From positions 62,001 to 126,000 of the forward strand of contig NZ_CANLTU010000006.1 of the NCBI RefSeq assembly GCF_947494125.1: 64,000 nt of DNA, written 5' to 3'. A program made the position numbers and the translations under genes. The stretch is from an uncultured Tenacibaculum sp. (GTDB lineage: Bacteria; Bacteroidota; Bacteroidia; Flavobacteriales; Flavobacteriaceae). Of the stretch, positions 28,838-36,869 are shown piece after piece. The notes beneath the pieces are model-generated. The model worked only from the letters and a program-made list of their open reading frames with translations. It was not told the origin of the DNA and searched no databases. The first letter of the stretch is position 1, and every line of letters starts with the position of its first letter.

Positions 28838-29685
28838 TATCTTGAATAAATGAATGGATAAAATTACTAATTTCTTCTGGTTTTTCTTCTTGAATAAAAT
28901 GTTTTGCTTCTATTTGATGAATATTTTTTTCATCAATTGTTAAATCATGTGAAACTAAACTCTCTTGGGGTTTCCATTTTAAAAAATCATCATCTTTTCC
29001 CCAAATTACCATAGTAGGCATTTGTAGTTTTTTTAGAAGTTCTTTATAGTTTGGTAGGTTATGACAAGTTCTAGAGAAGAAATAATACATAGCTTTATTT
29101 TTACCTTCTAGTTAATGGTTTCTTATATCCTTCTATATCGATTTTTGAGAGCGTACTTTCTATAAGCCCCATTTTAAAAAGATTTTTGATAAGTATATTG
29201 TTGGTGATTTTAAAGGTATATAATGACATTACTATTTTAGTAAAAACATTTTTACCAAATCGCATAGGCGGTTTAAAACCTTCAGAATATATAATTGTAT
29301 TTAAAATTACAAGTCTTTCTATTCTTTGAGGCTGAAGCTTGCAAAGCTCCCAAGTCCAGAGTCCACTTGCATCATGAAAAATATGTGTCCATTCTTTAAT
29401 TTTTAAAAAATCCATTAACTCTAAAATTCGTTGAGCTTGCTTTTTTTCTATATATACATCATAATTTTTAGGTGAATCACTAGATCCAAAACCAAGCATA
29501 TCTGGAGCAATAATCCTGTATCCTTTTTTAACTAATAAAGGAATCATTTTTCTGTATAACCAACCTGAAGTTGGAATTCCATGTAGTAGGAGTAAGGTTG
29601 GTCCAGATCCCTGATCTATATAGGCTATTTTTCCATCTTTCGAATTGAAAAACTGTTGAGACTCTCTAAAATTAGAATAGTTCAT
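28824..29685 (-). pseudogene. Alpha/beta hydrolase (haloalkane dehalogenase/epoxide hydrolase-like), frameshifted
   Basis: Two adjacent minus-strand frames together make one hydrolase. The upstream frame (29685-29101) has LLHGIPTSGWLYR (oxyanion loop) and HDASGLWTW, where the Asp would be the nucleophile. It stops just after YKKPLT. Skipping one base near 29108-29110 restores the reading to EGKNKAMYYFFSRTC. The downstream frame (29090-28824) carries WGKDDDF (acid) and the catalytic His in EAKHFIQEEKP. So all catalytic residues exist but are split by a one-base insertion. It may be a recent pseudogene or a sequencing error. It lies between the zinc-ribbon gene and selO. Confidence 0.8.
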
Positions 29686-29690
29686 TTGTG

Positions 29691-29960
29691 TTATTTTTTA
29701 TAACTAATATTACAAGTCTGGCAAATTAGAATATCTTCTTTTAAAGTAATTTTATCAAGTTTAGAAGCTACTTCATGTATAAAGCTATCATATGTTTTAT
29801 GCTCTGGTGTAATATTATTTACTTTAATTTTTTTGTAAAAATCACCATCCCATTCTTGTTTTCCCCAACAGTTTGGGCAAATTCCATCTGGAGCTTTTAT
29901 AGTTTCGTCTCCTTTTGATTTTGCTTTGAAATAATTTTTAAGATTTGTTATTATATTCAT
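29691..29960 (-). CDS. Small zinc-ribbon-like protein, unknown function
   Basis: An 89-residue protein with two CxxC knuckles: CPNCWG near residue 28 and CQTCN near residue 82. They are separated by a helical segment, as expected for a split zinc ribbon. It has no signal peptide. I recognise it as a type common in Flavobacteriia but know of no assigned function. It sits 6 bp after the hydrolase-OsmC gene and 5 bp before the frameshifted hydrolase, within the redox-repair operon. Confidence 0.75.
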   Translation of the reverse strand: MNIITNLKNYFKAKSKGDETIKAPDGICPNCWGKQEWDGDFYKKIKVNNITPEHKTYDSFIHEVASKLDKITLKEDILICQTCNISYKK

Positions 29961-29966
29961 AATTAT

Positions 29967-31190
29967 TTAATTTTCTATAATTGTTGTGTTAAAAATAACT
30001 TTACTAGCTAAAGTTTGGTGAACTGGACATTTAGAAGAAATTTCTTTTAATCTGTTTTTTTGCTTTTCATCTAAATTACCAACAAATTTTAGTTTTTTAC
30101 TTATATGATCTAAGAAGGTTGGTTTTTCTATTTTAATATCCAAATCATCACTGTGTTTTCTGGAATGAGTTACATAAACAAAAACTTCTTGTAAATCCCA
30201 TTTTTTACGTTCTGCATATAATTTTAAAGTCATAGCAGTACAGGCAATTAATCCAGCACTTAAATATTCGTATGGAGAAGGTCCAAAATCATCTCCTCCT
30301 ATAGATGCAGGTTCGTCAGCAATTAGTGTATGATTTTTAGATTGAATCGTTGTTGTAAAATTATCTTCTATTAAATTAAGATGTCCGACCAATTGTTCTC
30401 CTTTGGTTTCTAACATTATATTTTCTTTTTGAGGAAAATAACGTGCCACCCAGGTACCAATTATATTACCAGCATAAATACTGTCTTTTGTGTCTGATAA
30501 TAAGTGATCTGCGTTATCTAAGCTAATAAAACTTTTAGGATGATGCGCACTTAAATAGAGCTCTTGTGCGTTGTTAACTTCAACAATTGTATCTATAGGA
30601 GAATGTAAAATAAGTATAGGTTTACGTAGCGATTTTGTTACTTCTGATAAATTAACTTTATCAAAATCAGAAACAAATTCTTGATTAATTTTAAAAGGCC
30701 TTCCTCCAATATTTACCTCAACTTCATTTTCATTTTTTATATTCTCAATGCCATGAGAAAACAAATGTTTTACATGAGCTATGTTTGCTGGAGCTCCAAT
30801 AGTAGCTACAGCTTTTATATTTTCTAATTTTGAAGATGCTACAATAGCAGCAGCTCCACCTAATGAATGTCCTATTAATAAACAAGGAGCATCAAAGTGC
30901 TTAGTTATATAATTATTTACAGCAATAAGATCGTCAACATTTGCAGAAAAATAACTTTCAGAAAAAGTACCTTCACTGCGCCCTAAACCAGTAAAATCAA
31001 AACGTATAACTCCAAAGCCATGTTGCGTTAATGAACGACTAATGTTTTTAACTGCTCCTAAGGTGCTACTACAAGTAAAACAATGTGCAAAAATTGCATA
31101 ATAATTAGGTTTTTGATTTACTGGTAGCTCTAAATAAGCTTGTAGTTTATATCCTTTTTTATTTATGATATTTAGTTTTGTAATTCTCAT
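29967..31190 (-). CDS. Alpha/beta hydrolase-OsmC fusion protein
   Basis: A 407-residue two-domain protein. The N-terminal alpha/beta hydrolase (about residues 1-255) has [10 protein letters not shown] with the nucleophilic Ser and a late ADHLLSD His. The C-terminal OsmC domain (about 270-407) has the two peroxidatic Cys contexts: [14 protein letters not shown] and [12 protein letters not shown]. OsmC proteins reduce organic hydroperoxides. The fusion may act on peroxidised esters; that is inference. It overlaps the divergent MsrA gene by 4 bp. Confidence 0.93.
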   Translation of the reverse strand: MRITKLNIINKKGYKLQAYLELPVNQKPNYYAIFAHCFTCSSTLGAVKNISRSLTQHGFGVIRFDFTGLGRSEGTFSESYFSANVDDLIAVNNYITKHFDAPCLLIGHSLGGAAAIVASSKLENIKAVATIGAPANIAHVKHLFSHGIENIKNENEVEVNIGGRPFKINQEFVSDFDKVNLSEVTKSLRKPILILHSPIDTIVEVNNAQELYLSAHHPKSFISLDNADHLLSDTKDSIYAGNIIGTWVARYFPQKENIMLETKGEQLVGHLNLIEDNFTTTIQSKNHTLIADEPASIGGDDFGPSPYEYLSAGLIACTAMTLKLYAERKKWDLQEVFVYVTHSRKHSDDLDIKIEKPTFLDHISKKLKFVGNLDEKQKNRLKEISSKCPVHQTLASKVIFNTTIIEN

Positions 31191-31708
31191 AATGATGCAG
31201 TTAAATGATTTAGCTTGTTTGTATTAACATGTTTAGAGAAATTAGCTAATAATAACGTTAATTTCGGATTGATATATGTTTCACAAAAAGGCTTTTCTGG
31301 ATCTGAATAATAATAGTTTTCAAACTTAGAATCTGAAAGTTTAAATTCAACAAAGCCTAATACTTGTGTAATTATTTTCTGTTTATAATCTTTTTGTAAA
31401 CTAGTTATAATTTGTAGACTTTTTATTTTCTGCTTTTTTGAAAACACATAAATAGCCGATCTATATTTTCTTCGCATAGAATGTTGTGATGTGCTTTTAT
31501 GAGTTAGTAAATGAATTTCTGTTAAAACTTCTAATGTTATTTCATTTGGATTAAAATGCACAATTATTGCTTCTGAAAAAGTATTATTCTCATTAGCAGA
31601 AGCAATAAAACCTTGCTCTACTTTACTTACACCAATTAATGATTGAAATACAGCTTCTGTACACCAATGACAACCTCCTCCAAATGCTATTTTAGTTTTT
31701 CTAACCAT
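31187..31708 (-). CDS. Divergent second MsrA (peptide-methionine S-oxide reductase) paralogue
   Basis: A 173-residue MsrA-like protein. The active-site block is [13 protein letters not shown], where canonical MsrA has GCFWC, so the catalytic Cys is kept but its neighbour Phe is His. The sequence departs further from MsrA in the centre and C-terminus than the paralogue located two genes away. It may act on a different methionine sulfoxide substrate. It overlaps the glutaredoxin gene by 22 bp and the hydrolase-OsmC gene by 4 bp. Confidence 0.85.
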   Translation of the reverse strand: MVRKTKIAFGGGCHWCTEAVFQSLIGVSKVEQGFIASANENNTFSEAIIVHFNPNEITLEVLTEIHLLTHKSTSQHSMRRKYRSAIYVFSKKQKIKSLQIITSLQKDYKQKIITQVLGFVEFKLSDSKFENYYYSDPEKPFCETYINPKLTLLLANFSKHVNTNKLNHLTASL

Positions 31709-31926
31709 TTGTTTAACTCTTTATCTGTCGGATTTCTTAGTCTTTTCTTACCAATAGTAATTGTTGGAAAGTTTAGCTTTCTGTTTTCATATAAATTACG
31801 CAACTCTTCTGCAAATAATTCATTTTTTTCAACATCTAAAAACGCGTAACTTATGTTACGCGCTTTTAGATGATTTTGATAATATTGTGTCTTATGACAA
31901 CGTTGTGCTCCGAATAATTTAATCAT
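31687..31926 (-). CDS. Glutaredoxin-like protein, single-Cys
   Basis: A 79-residue thioredoxin-fold protein. IKLFGAQRCHKTQYYQ places one Cys at the normal active-site position, but the second Cys of CxxC is Thr. NFPTITIGKKRL gives the cis-Pro loop. It resembles glutaredoxin/NrdH-type proteins with a monothiol site. It lies between two msrA genes (1 bp after the first), suggesting a role in recycling the reductases. Confidence 0.8.
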   Translation of the reverse strand: MIKLFGAQRCHKTQYYQNHLKARNISYAFLDVEKNELFAEELRNLYENRKLNFPTITIGKKRLRNPTDKELNKWLEKLK

Positions 31927-31927
31927 A

Positions 31928-32467
31928 TCACTTCAGTTTATCTGCATGTAATTTTCTGAGTTTTGTCAGTTTAGGTGTAATAACAAAACTGCAATATCCT
32001 TGTGTTTGATTCTTTTTGTAATAATCTTGATGTTCTTTTCCTGCTTCATAGAAAACATCCAAAGGGCTTATTTCTGTTACTATAGGGTTTTCGTAAAATG
32101 GCGCAATCTCTTTTGAAATTATTTCTGCTATTTCCTTTTGCCTAGCATCATGATAGTAAATTACAGAACGATACTGAGTTCCTCTATCGGCTCCTTGTTG
32201 GTTTAAGGTTGTTGGGTCATGGGTTGTCATAAATATGACCAATATTTCTTCATAGGAAATAATGTGGGAATCAAACGTAACTTGTATAACCTCTGCATGG
32301 CCAGTTAAACCAGAACATATTTCTCGATATGTGGGGTGCCCTGGAGCATTTCCCCCTGAATAACCAGATATAACTTGTGTTACCCCTTTTACTTCTTGAA
32401 ATACAGCTTCTGTACACCAAAAACAACCTCCACCAAAAGTAGCTACTTCTAAAACTTTATCTTTCAT
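31928..32467 (-). CDS. msrA: Peptide-methionine (S)-S-oxide reductase
   Basis: A 179-residue canonical Msr[14 protein letters not shown] carries the catalytic Cys near residue 15, followed by GYSGG, HPTYREICSGLTGHAE and HDPTTLNQQGAD, GTQYRS. It lacks a signal peptide, so it acts in the cytoplasm. It overlaps msrB by 11 bp, so the two stereospecific reductases are translationally coupled. Confidence 0.96.
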   Translation of the reverse strand: MKDKVLEVATFGGGCFWCTEAVFQEVKGVTQVISGYSGGNAPGHPTYREICSGLTGHAEVIQVTFDSHIISYEEILVIFMTTHDPTTLNQQGADRGTQYRSVIYYHDARQKEIAEIISKEIAPFYENPIVTEISPLDVFYEAGKEHQDYYKKNQTQGYCSFVITPKLTKLRKLHADKLK

Positions 32468-32918
32468 TTTTATCCTCCGCTTCTAATTGCATCGATTCTG
32501 AGTTTATACAATAACGTAATCCACTTGGTTCAGGGCCATCAGGAAAAATATGTCCTAAATGAGCATCACAAGTATTACATAAGACTTCTACTCGTACCAT
32601 TCCATGAGTTGCGTCACGATGATATTGAATTGCATTTTCAGTAATTGGTTGTGTAAAACTAGGCCAGCCTGAACTTGAATTAAATTTAATTGTTGAATCG
32701 AATAAAGGGGTATTACAACATACACAGTTGTATTGGCCTTCTTCATAAGTAGAGCATAGTTCTCCTGAAAAAGGGCGCTCAGTACCTTTTAGGCGTGTAA
32801 TTCTAAATTGTTCAGGAGTTAATAATTGTTGCCATTCTGCTTCAGTTTTTTCAATTCTTTTATTAGGAATTGGATTTCCGTTTAAAGCAAAATGAATAAT
32901 GTTTTTCCAAGTTAGCAT
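32457..32918 (-). CDS. msrB: Peptide-methionine (R)-S-oxide reductase
   Basis: A 153-residue MsrB. Two CxxC zinc knuckles (CVCC, CNTCDAHLGH) and the SSGWPSF block flank the active-site RYCINSESM. I chose the ATG at 32918 (MLTWKNI) over a TTG 51 bp upstream. It is the first gene of the minus-strand redox-repair operon. Confidence 0.94.
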   Translation of the reverse strand: MLTWKNIIHFALNGNPIPNKRIEKTEAEWQQLLTPEQFRITRLKGTERPFSGELCSTYEEGQYNCVCCNTPLFDSTIKFNSSSGWPSFTQPITENAIQYHRDATHGMVRVEVLCNTCDAHLGHIFPDGPEPSGLRYCINSESMQLEAEDKNER

Positions 32919-32974
32919 ATTATAGTCCTTTCTTTTGTTTGTTATTAAAAATATGAAAAATTTGGACAAAAAAT

Positions 32975-33012
32975 ATAGTACACAATCAATTATAATCTTG
33001 ATTTTGTACTAT
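32975..33012. promoter_or_regulatory. 14-bp imperfect dyad upstream of the msrB operon
   Basis: ATAGTACACAATCA at 32975-32988 and TGATTTTGTACTAT at 32999-33012 are reverse complements with a single mismatch across a 10-bp spacer. It lies 57 bp before msrB and about 100 bp before the divergent HD-PycTM gene. It lacks a T-run, so an operator is more likely than a terminator. The regulator is unknown. Confidence 0.5.
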
Positions 33013-33111
33013 GCTTTAAGGTATTTAACATTAATGTAGTCGTACTAAACCTAATAAACTTACGTTTAACAATAGTTAAATATTATTTTTAATTTAGCAA
33101 AAACCTTTTTG

Positions 33112-34314
33112 ATGGAAAATTTATTAATTGAAGCTGAGAATTTTGTAGTTAACTTTTTGAATGAGAAGTTGAAGCCTTCATTTGTATATCATAATCTATT
33201 TCATACGCAACGTGTAGTAGAGAAGACGAAAGAATTAATTGAAGGACTAAAAATTGAAGAAGCTTCTGCGAGTAATTTAATTTTAGCAGCATGGTTTCAC
33301 GATACTGGTTATACTAAATCTATAGAAACACATGAAGAAGAAAGTGTAAAAATAGCAGAGAGTTTTCTTAAGGAACAGAATATTTCTGAGATTATCATAG
33401 CTGAGGTATCTAGCTTAATAATGGCTACTAAAATGGGAGTTAAACCAGAGACAGTGTCAGAGAAGATAATTCGTGATGCTGACTGTGCTCATTTAGGAAG
33501 TAAAAGTTTTAGTGATTATACCTCTTTACTAAGAAAAGAATGGGAATTAACTAAAGACTATGTTGTTTCTGATATTCAATGGAATGAAGATAACATTAAG
33601 TTTTTAACTAGTCATCGTTTTTATACTGACTTTGCTGCTAAGAAATGGAGTAAGGTAGAAAGTAAAAATCTTGCACAATTATTAAAAACTCAGAAAAAAA
33701 CAGAACAAGAAAGTACAAAATTAAAACAGAAAAAAGACGAATTAGATTTTAAAAAGAATAAAGTTGAATTACCTGAAAGAGGTATTGAAACAATGTTTCG
33801 TGTTGCATTAAGAAATCATATAACTTTAAGTGATATTGCCGATACAAAGGCTAATATCTTGTTATCTGTAAATGCTATTATTATTTCTATGGCATTATCT
33901 ACTTTAATACCAAAATTAGATAACCCATCAAATCATTATTTAATAATTCCATCATTAGTATTTATTGCATTTACAGTAGCCTCTATTATTTTATCAGTAA
34001 TGGCAACAAGACCTAATGTAACTGAAGGGAAATTTACAAAGGAAGATGTAGCTAATAAAAAAGTAAACTTATTATTCTTTGGTAATTTTCATCAAATGAA
34101 ATTACCAGATTTTGAATGGGCTATGGATGAAATGATGAAAGATCGTGATTATTTATATGGTTCACTTACTAAAGATTTGTATTTTTTAGGATTAGTTTTA
34201 AATAGAAAATATAAATTATTGAGAACTACTTATACTGTATTTATGATTGGTATTATAGTAAGTGTAGTTGCATTTGCGATAGCGTTTCAAATACAGGAAG
34301 GAGCAAAGTTATAA
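33112..34314 (+). CDS. HD-domain protein with C-terminal PycTM-like membrane domain
   Basis: A 400-residue protein. The N-terminal HD phosphohydrolase domain (about residues 1-190) has H31, the HD pair at 63-64 (AWFHDTGY) and D124 (RDADCAHLG), completing H-HD-D. A charged linker (about 190-220) leads to a domain matching the Pycsar effector transmembrane family (DUF5706): NHITLSDIADTKANILLSVN, with three membrane segments near 247-267, 277-299 and 377-396. PycTM proteins are membrane effectors of pyrimidine cyclic-nucleotide anti-phage defence. Fusion to an HD domain, with no cyclase nearby, suggests a chromosomal signalling role. I chose ATG at 33112; a TTG codon precedes it directly. Confidence 0.88.
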   Translation: MENLLIEAENFVVNFLNEKLKPSFVYHNLFHTQRVVEKTKELIEGLKIEEASASNLILAAWFHDTGYTKSIETHEEESVKIAESFLKEQNISEIIIAEVSSLIMATKMGVKPETVSEKIIRDADCAHLGSKSFSDYTSLLRKEWELTKDYVVSDIQWNEDNIKFLTSHRFYTDFAAKKWSKVESKNLAQLLKTQKKTEQESTKLKQKKDELDFKKNKVELPERGIETMFRVALRNHITLSDIADTKANILLSVNAIIISMALSTLIPKLDNPSNHYLIIPSLVFIAFTVASIILSVMATRPNVTEGKFTKEDVANKKVNLLFFGNFHQMKLPDFEWAMDEMMKDRDYLYGSLTKDLYFLGLVLNRKYKLLRTTYTVFMIGIIVSVVAFAIAFQIQEGAKL

Positions 34315-34322
34315 GTTATTTT

Positions 34323-34364
34323 ATTAATGGATGAGTTGTTTATGATTTAAACTCATCCATTAAT
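34323..34364. terminator. Hairpin at convergent gene ends
   Basis: A perfect 15-bp inverted repeat (34323-34337 and 34350-34364) with a 12-nt loop lies in the tail-to-tail junction. The right arm is inside the last codons of the GAF gene. It may protect or terminate both transcripts; there is no long T-run. Confidence 0.5.
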
Positions 34365-36730
34365 TGATCTATTGTAATTGTTTTTTTACTATCAAAATCT
34401 TTTTGATAAATTACTTCAACACGTAAAGCTTTTAAGCCAGAAACCCCCTGTAGGTCTTCGAGTTCTAGTTTTTCAATTACTCCTAATTGATTTTTCGATT
34501 GTAAATATTTAATGTATTTTAAATATTCATCTGCATCTTTATCTTGAGAATATACAATAGCTATTTTACTTGGTACGGTTAAACGTTTATTTGTGTTTTT
34601 TATATGAGCTTTGTCTATGCGTTTTTTTATTATTTCGTAACGAATATTGTAGGCACCATCTACATCAAATTGCTTTTCATCCATTCTAAATTTAATTGCT
34701 AATGGATTACTATGAACTAAAATTAATGAGGCTACTTGTAAGTCATGTTCCATAGATTTACGTGCAGTATGTGCCACGTTTTCCATCTCGCACATTATTT
34801 GTAACTGCCACAATCTTAGGTTGTATAAATATAAATCGTCATATTTTTTTATTCTTGTTAAAGACTGACCTATGTACATATTATATTCAACTCCGTCCGT
34901 TTTATAACGTTCGAAATAATGTGGAAACATTATTTGTGCTTCTTCTTGCTTTGAGTCTATGAACTTTGCTAATTTATCATTCAATAAAGTAACACTGTGT
35001 TCATAAGCTTTACGTTTCTCATATACTACCTGTAAATTAGGATCCAAACGATCCATATATTTATTTACTAAAGAATGTAATTCGCTATTTATTTCTTTAA
35101 TATGATTAAAAACAGGGTAGATGTCACGCTTTAAAAAATCTAAAATCCCAATTTCATCACCAGCTTTTAAACCAGCATGTACTTCACGGGAATATTCTTT
35201 AATACGGAACATTAACTCGTTGTAAATTGGTAGTTTTTCAGATTTACAAGCTTCTTTTAATACTGAAATACCTAAAGTAAGTTGTGTTGTTAAATCTTCT
35301 TTTATAGCATTGTTTCTTGCAATAGAAGATCCTTTAATATCAGACTGACCGTATAAAGGGTGTACATTTTCAAAAACAATTTGTTCTAATTTAACATTTT
35401 CTTTTTTATTAAAAATGTCTGTCTGATATTTTTCAGCAGCCTCATAAAATCGCCATTTTACAGCTGGGTGAATAGAGGTATAATGTTCTTGAATAGTTGC
35501 TTCTAAAATATTTTGATATTCATCTGCAGAACGCTCTATTGCGGCTTCAAAAACAGGAATTAAATCTTTTAGTTTTTGTTGATTTACAGAATTTAACTCG
35601 TAAGCTCTTGGAGATGCTATTTCTATTACAGCAAGATCATTATTATTTGATGCTTTTATAGGAATTAATAAAATACTACCAATGTTTTTTTCTTTCATCC
35701 TTTTGTAAAAAGAATTTTGATTTGATAATACTCCATATCTTTCTACGTCAGAAATAGCAACATTTTCTAATTTATTAAAAACTTTTTCAATAATATAATC
35801 ACAGAAGAATGTACTACATTCAATTGCGCATTCATCGTTTAAAATAATGCTTTCAGATTTTTTTATACGTGTAGCTTCTAAGGTTGAATTAGACGTGTCG
35901 AAAAGAGAGAAACCAGTTGTTAAATCTTTAATGTTAAAAAACTCGCGTAAGTCTTTTTGAAGTTTTTCATTAATATTATCATCCTGCTTTTCTAATAATG
36001 TATTTCTAATAGAAGAAATGGTTTCATCGGTTGTTACGTCAAATAAGTTCATTAAACCAAATCCTTTAAAAATATATGAGTTGGGAGGGAATTTTTCTTT
36101 CCAAACATCTGGATTGTCAAAATTATCTAGCAATATTTTAATGTCCTCTTCAGTAAGTTTTGGAGCTTCTTTTGTTGGATGTATTTCCATAAAATCTCCA
36201 TTGAAAGCAACACGATAATGTTTTGTGATACCTAAATTTTTGTCAGGAATATCAAAGAAAAAAGGTCTTTTTAAATCTACAGGGTTGTTATATACTAAGC
36301 CTAATATTAAAGTACAAGCCATTATATAAAGCGTGTCTTCTTCAAAATTTCGAATTCTTAATTCGTAATCGTCACCTGCATTTTTTATAATGCTTTCAAA
36401 TCGTTCAGTAAATTTAAAAGAGGTGAAAGTAAATGGCATTGTTGCAGCTTTTATTTCATTATTGCTTAGCAACATAGGAAACAAGCCTTCTAGTAAAAGA
36501 TCTATAATGTCTTCATGCTTTTTTAATAAAGAAAAATCAGAAAAACCAGTAATAAGTTCTGGGTATTTTTGAATTTCTTTTACCATGATATTTGCAGACG
36601 CATGAAAAGGATGATTCTTTTGCTCATCACTTGCATAACAACTAAGCATTTGATAGATTTTTTCAAAGCTAACATTAAGTTGCAATGGTAATTCTATGTT
36701 TTGTAAGTTTTTAGGCTGTCTGATTTCCAT
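34340..36730 (-). CDS. Large GAF-domain protein, unknown function
   Basis: A 796-residue soluble protein, probably cytoplasmic. A GAF-like segment lies around residues 230-400 (SSIRNTLLEK, GSILLIPIKASNNNDLAVIEIAS). The remaining C-terminal half is helical and rich in charged residues. There is no kinase, cyclase or DNA-binding motif that I can see. It is convergent with the HD-PycTM gene. Its function is unknown; GAF domains usually sense small molecules or mediate dimerisation. Confidence 0.7.
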   Translation of the reverse strand: MEIRQPKNLQNIELPLQLNVSFEKIYQMLSCYASDEQKNHPFHASANIMVKEIQKYPELITGFSDFSLLKKHEDIIDLLLEGLFPMLLSNNEIKAATMPFTFTSFKFTERFESIIKNAGDDYELRIRNFEEDTLYIMACTLILGLVYNNPVDLKRPFFFDIPDKNLGITKHYRVAFNGDFMEIHPTKEAPKLTEEDIKILLDNFDNPDVWKEKFPPNSYIFKGFGLMNLFDVTTDETISSIRNTLLEKQDDNINEKLQKDLREFFNIKDLTTGFSLFDTSNSTLEATRIKKSESIILNDECAIECSTFFCDYIIEKVFNKLENVAISDVERYGVLSNQNSFYKRMKEKNIGSILLIPIKASNNNDLAVIEIASPRAYELNSVNQQKLKDLIPVFEAAIERSADEYQNILEATIQEHYTSIHPAVKWRFYEAAEKYQTDIFNKKENVKLEQIVFENVHPLYGQSDIKGSSIARNNAIKEDLTTQLTLGISVLKEACKSEKLPIYNELMFRIKEYSREVHAGLKAGDEIGILDFLKRDIYPVFNHIKEINSELHSLVNKYMDRLDPNLQVVYEKRKAYEHSVTLLNDKLAKFIDSKQEEAQIMFPHYFERYKTDGVEYNMYIGQSLTRIKKYDDLYLYNLRLWQLQIMCEMENVAHTARKSMEHDLQVASLILVHSNPLAIKFRMDEKQFDVDGAYNIRYEIIKKRIDKAHIKNTNKRLTVPSKIAIVYSQDKDADEYLKYIKYLQSKNQLGVIEKLELEDLQGVSGLKALRVEVIYQKDFDSKKTITIDQLMDEFKS

Positions 36731-36820
36731 AAATTTCTTTTCTTTCTATTTGCAAATTTACAAAATTGTATGCAGTTTGTCGTTTTTAGGTTGTTTTGCT
36801 TTCGTTAAAGTGTTTAAAAT

Positions 36821-36852
36821 AAAAAAGCCATTATTTAAATAATGGCTTTTTT
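36821..36852. terminator. Intrinsic terminator between the barrel gene and the GAF gene
   Basis: A perfect 32-bp palindrome, with AAAAAAGCCATTATTT followed by its complement, carries A and T runs at its ends. It serves the minus-strand barrel gene whose stop is 18 bp upstream. Confidence 0.85.
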
Positions 36853-36869
36853 ATGAAAGTTATCTGTGA

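Noticed and set aside
33112..36730. Complete Pycsar anti-phage system
   Set aside because: No pyrimidine cyclase gene is adjacent; the neighbour is a GAF protein with no cyclase motifs.
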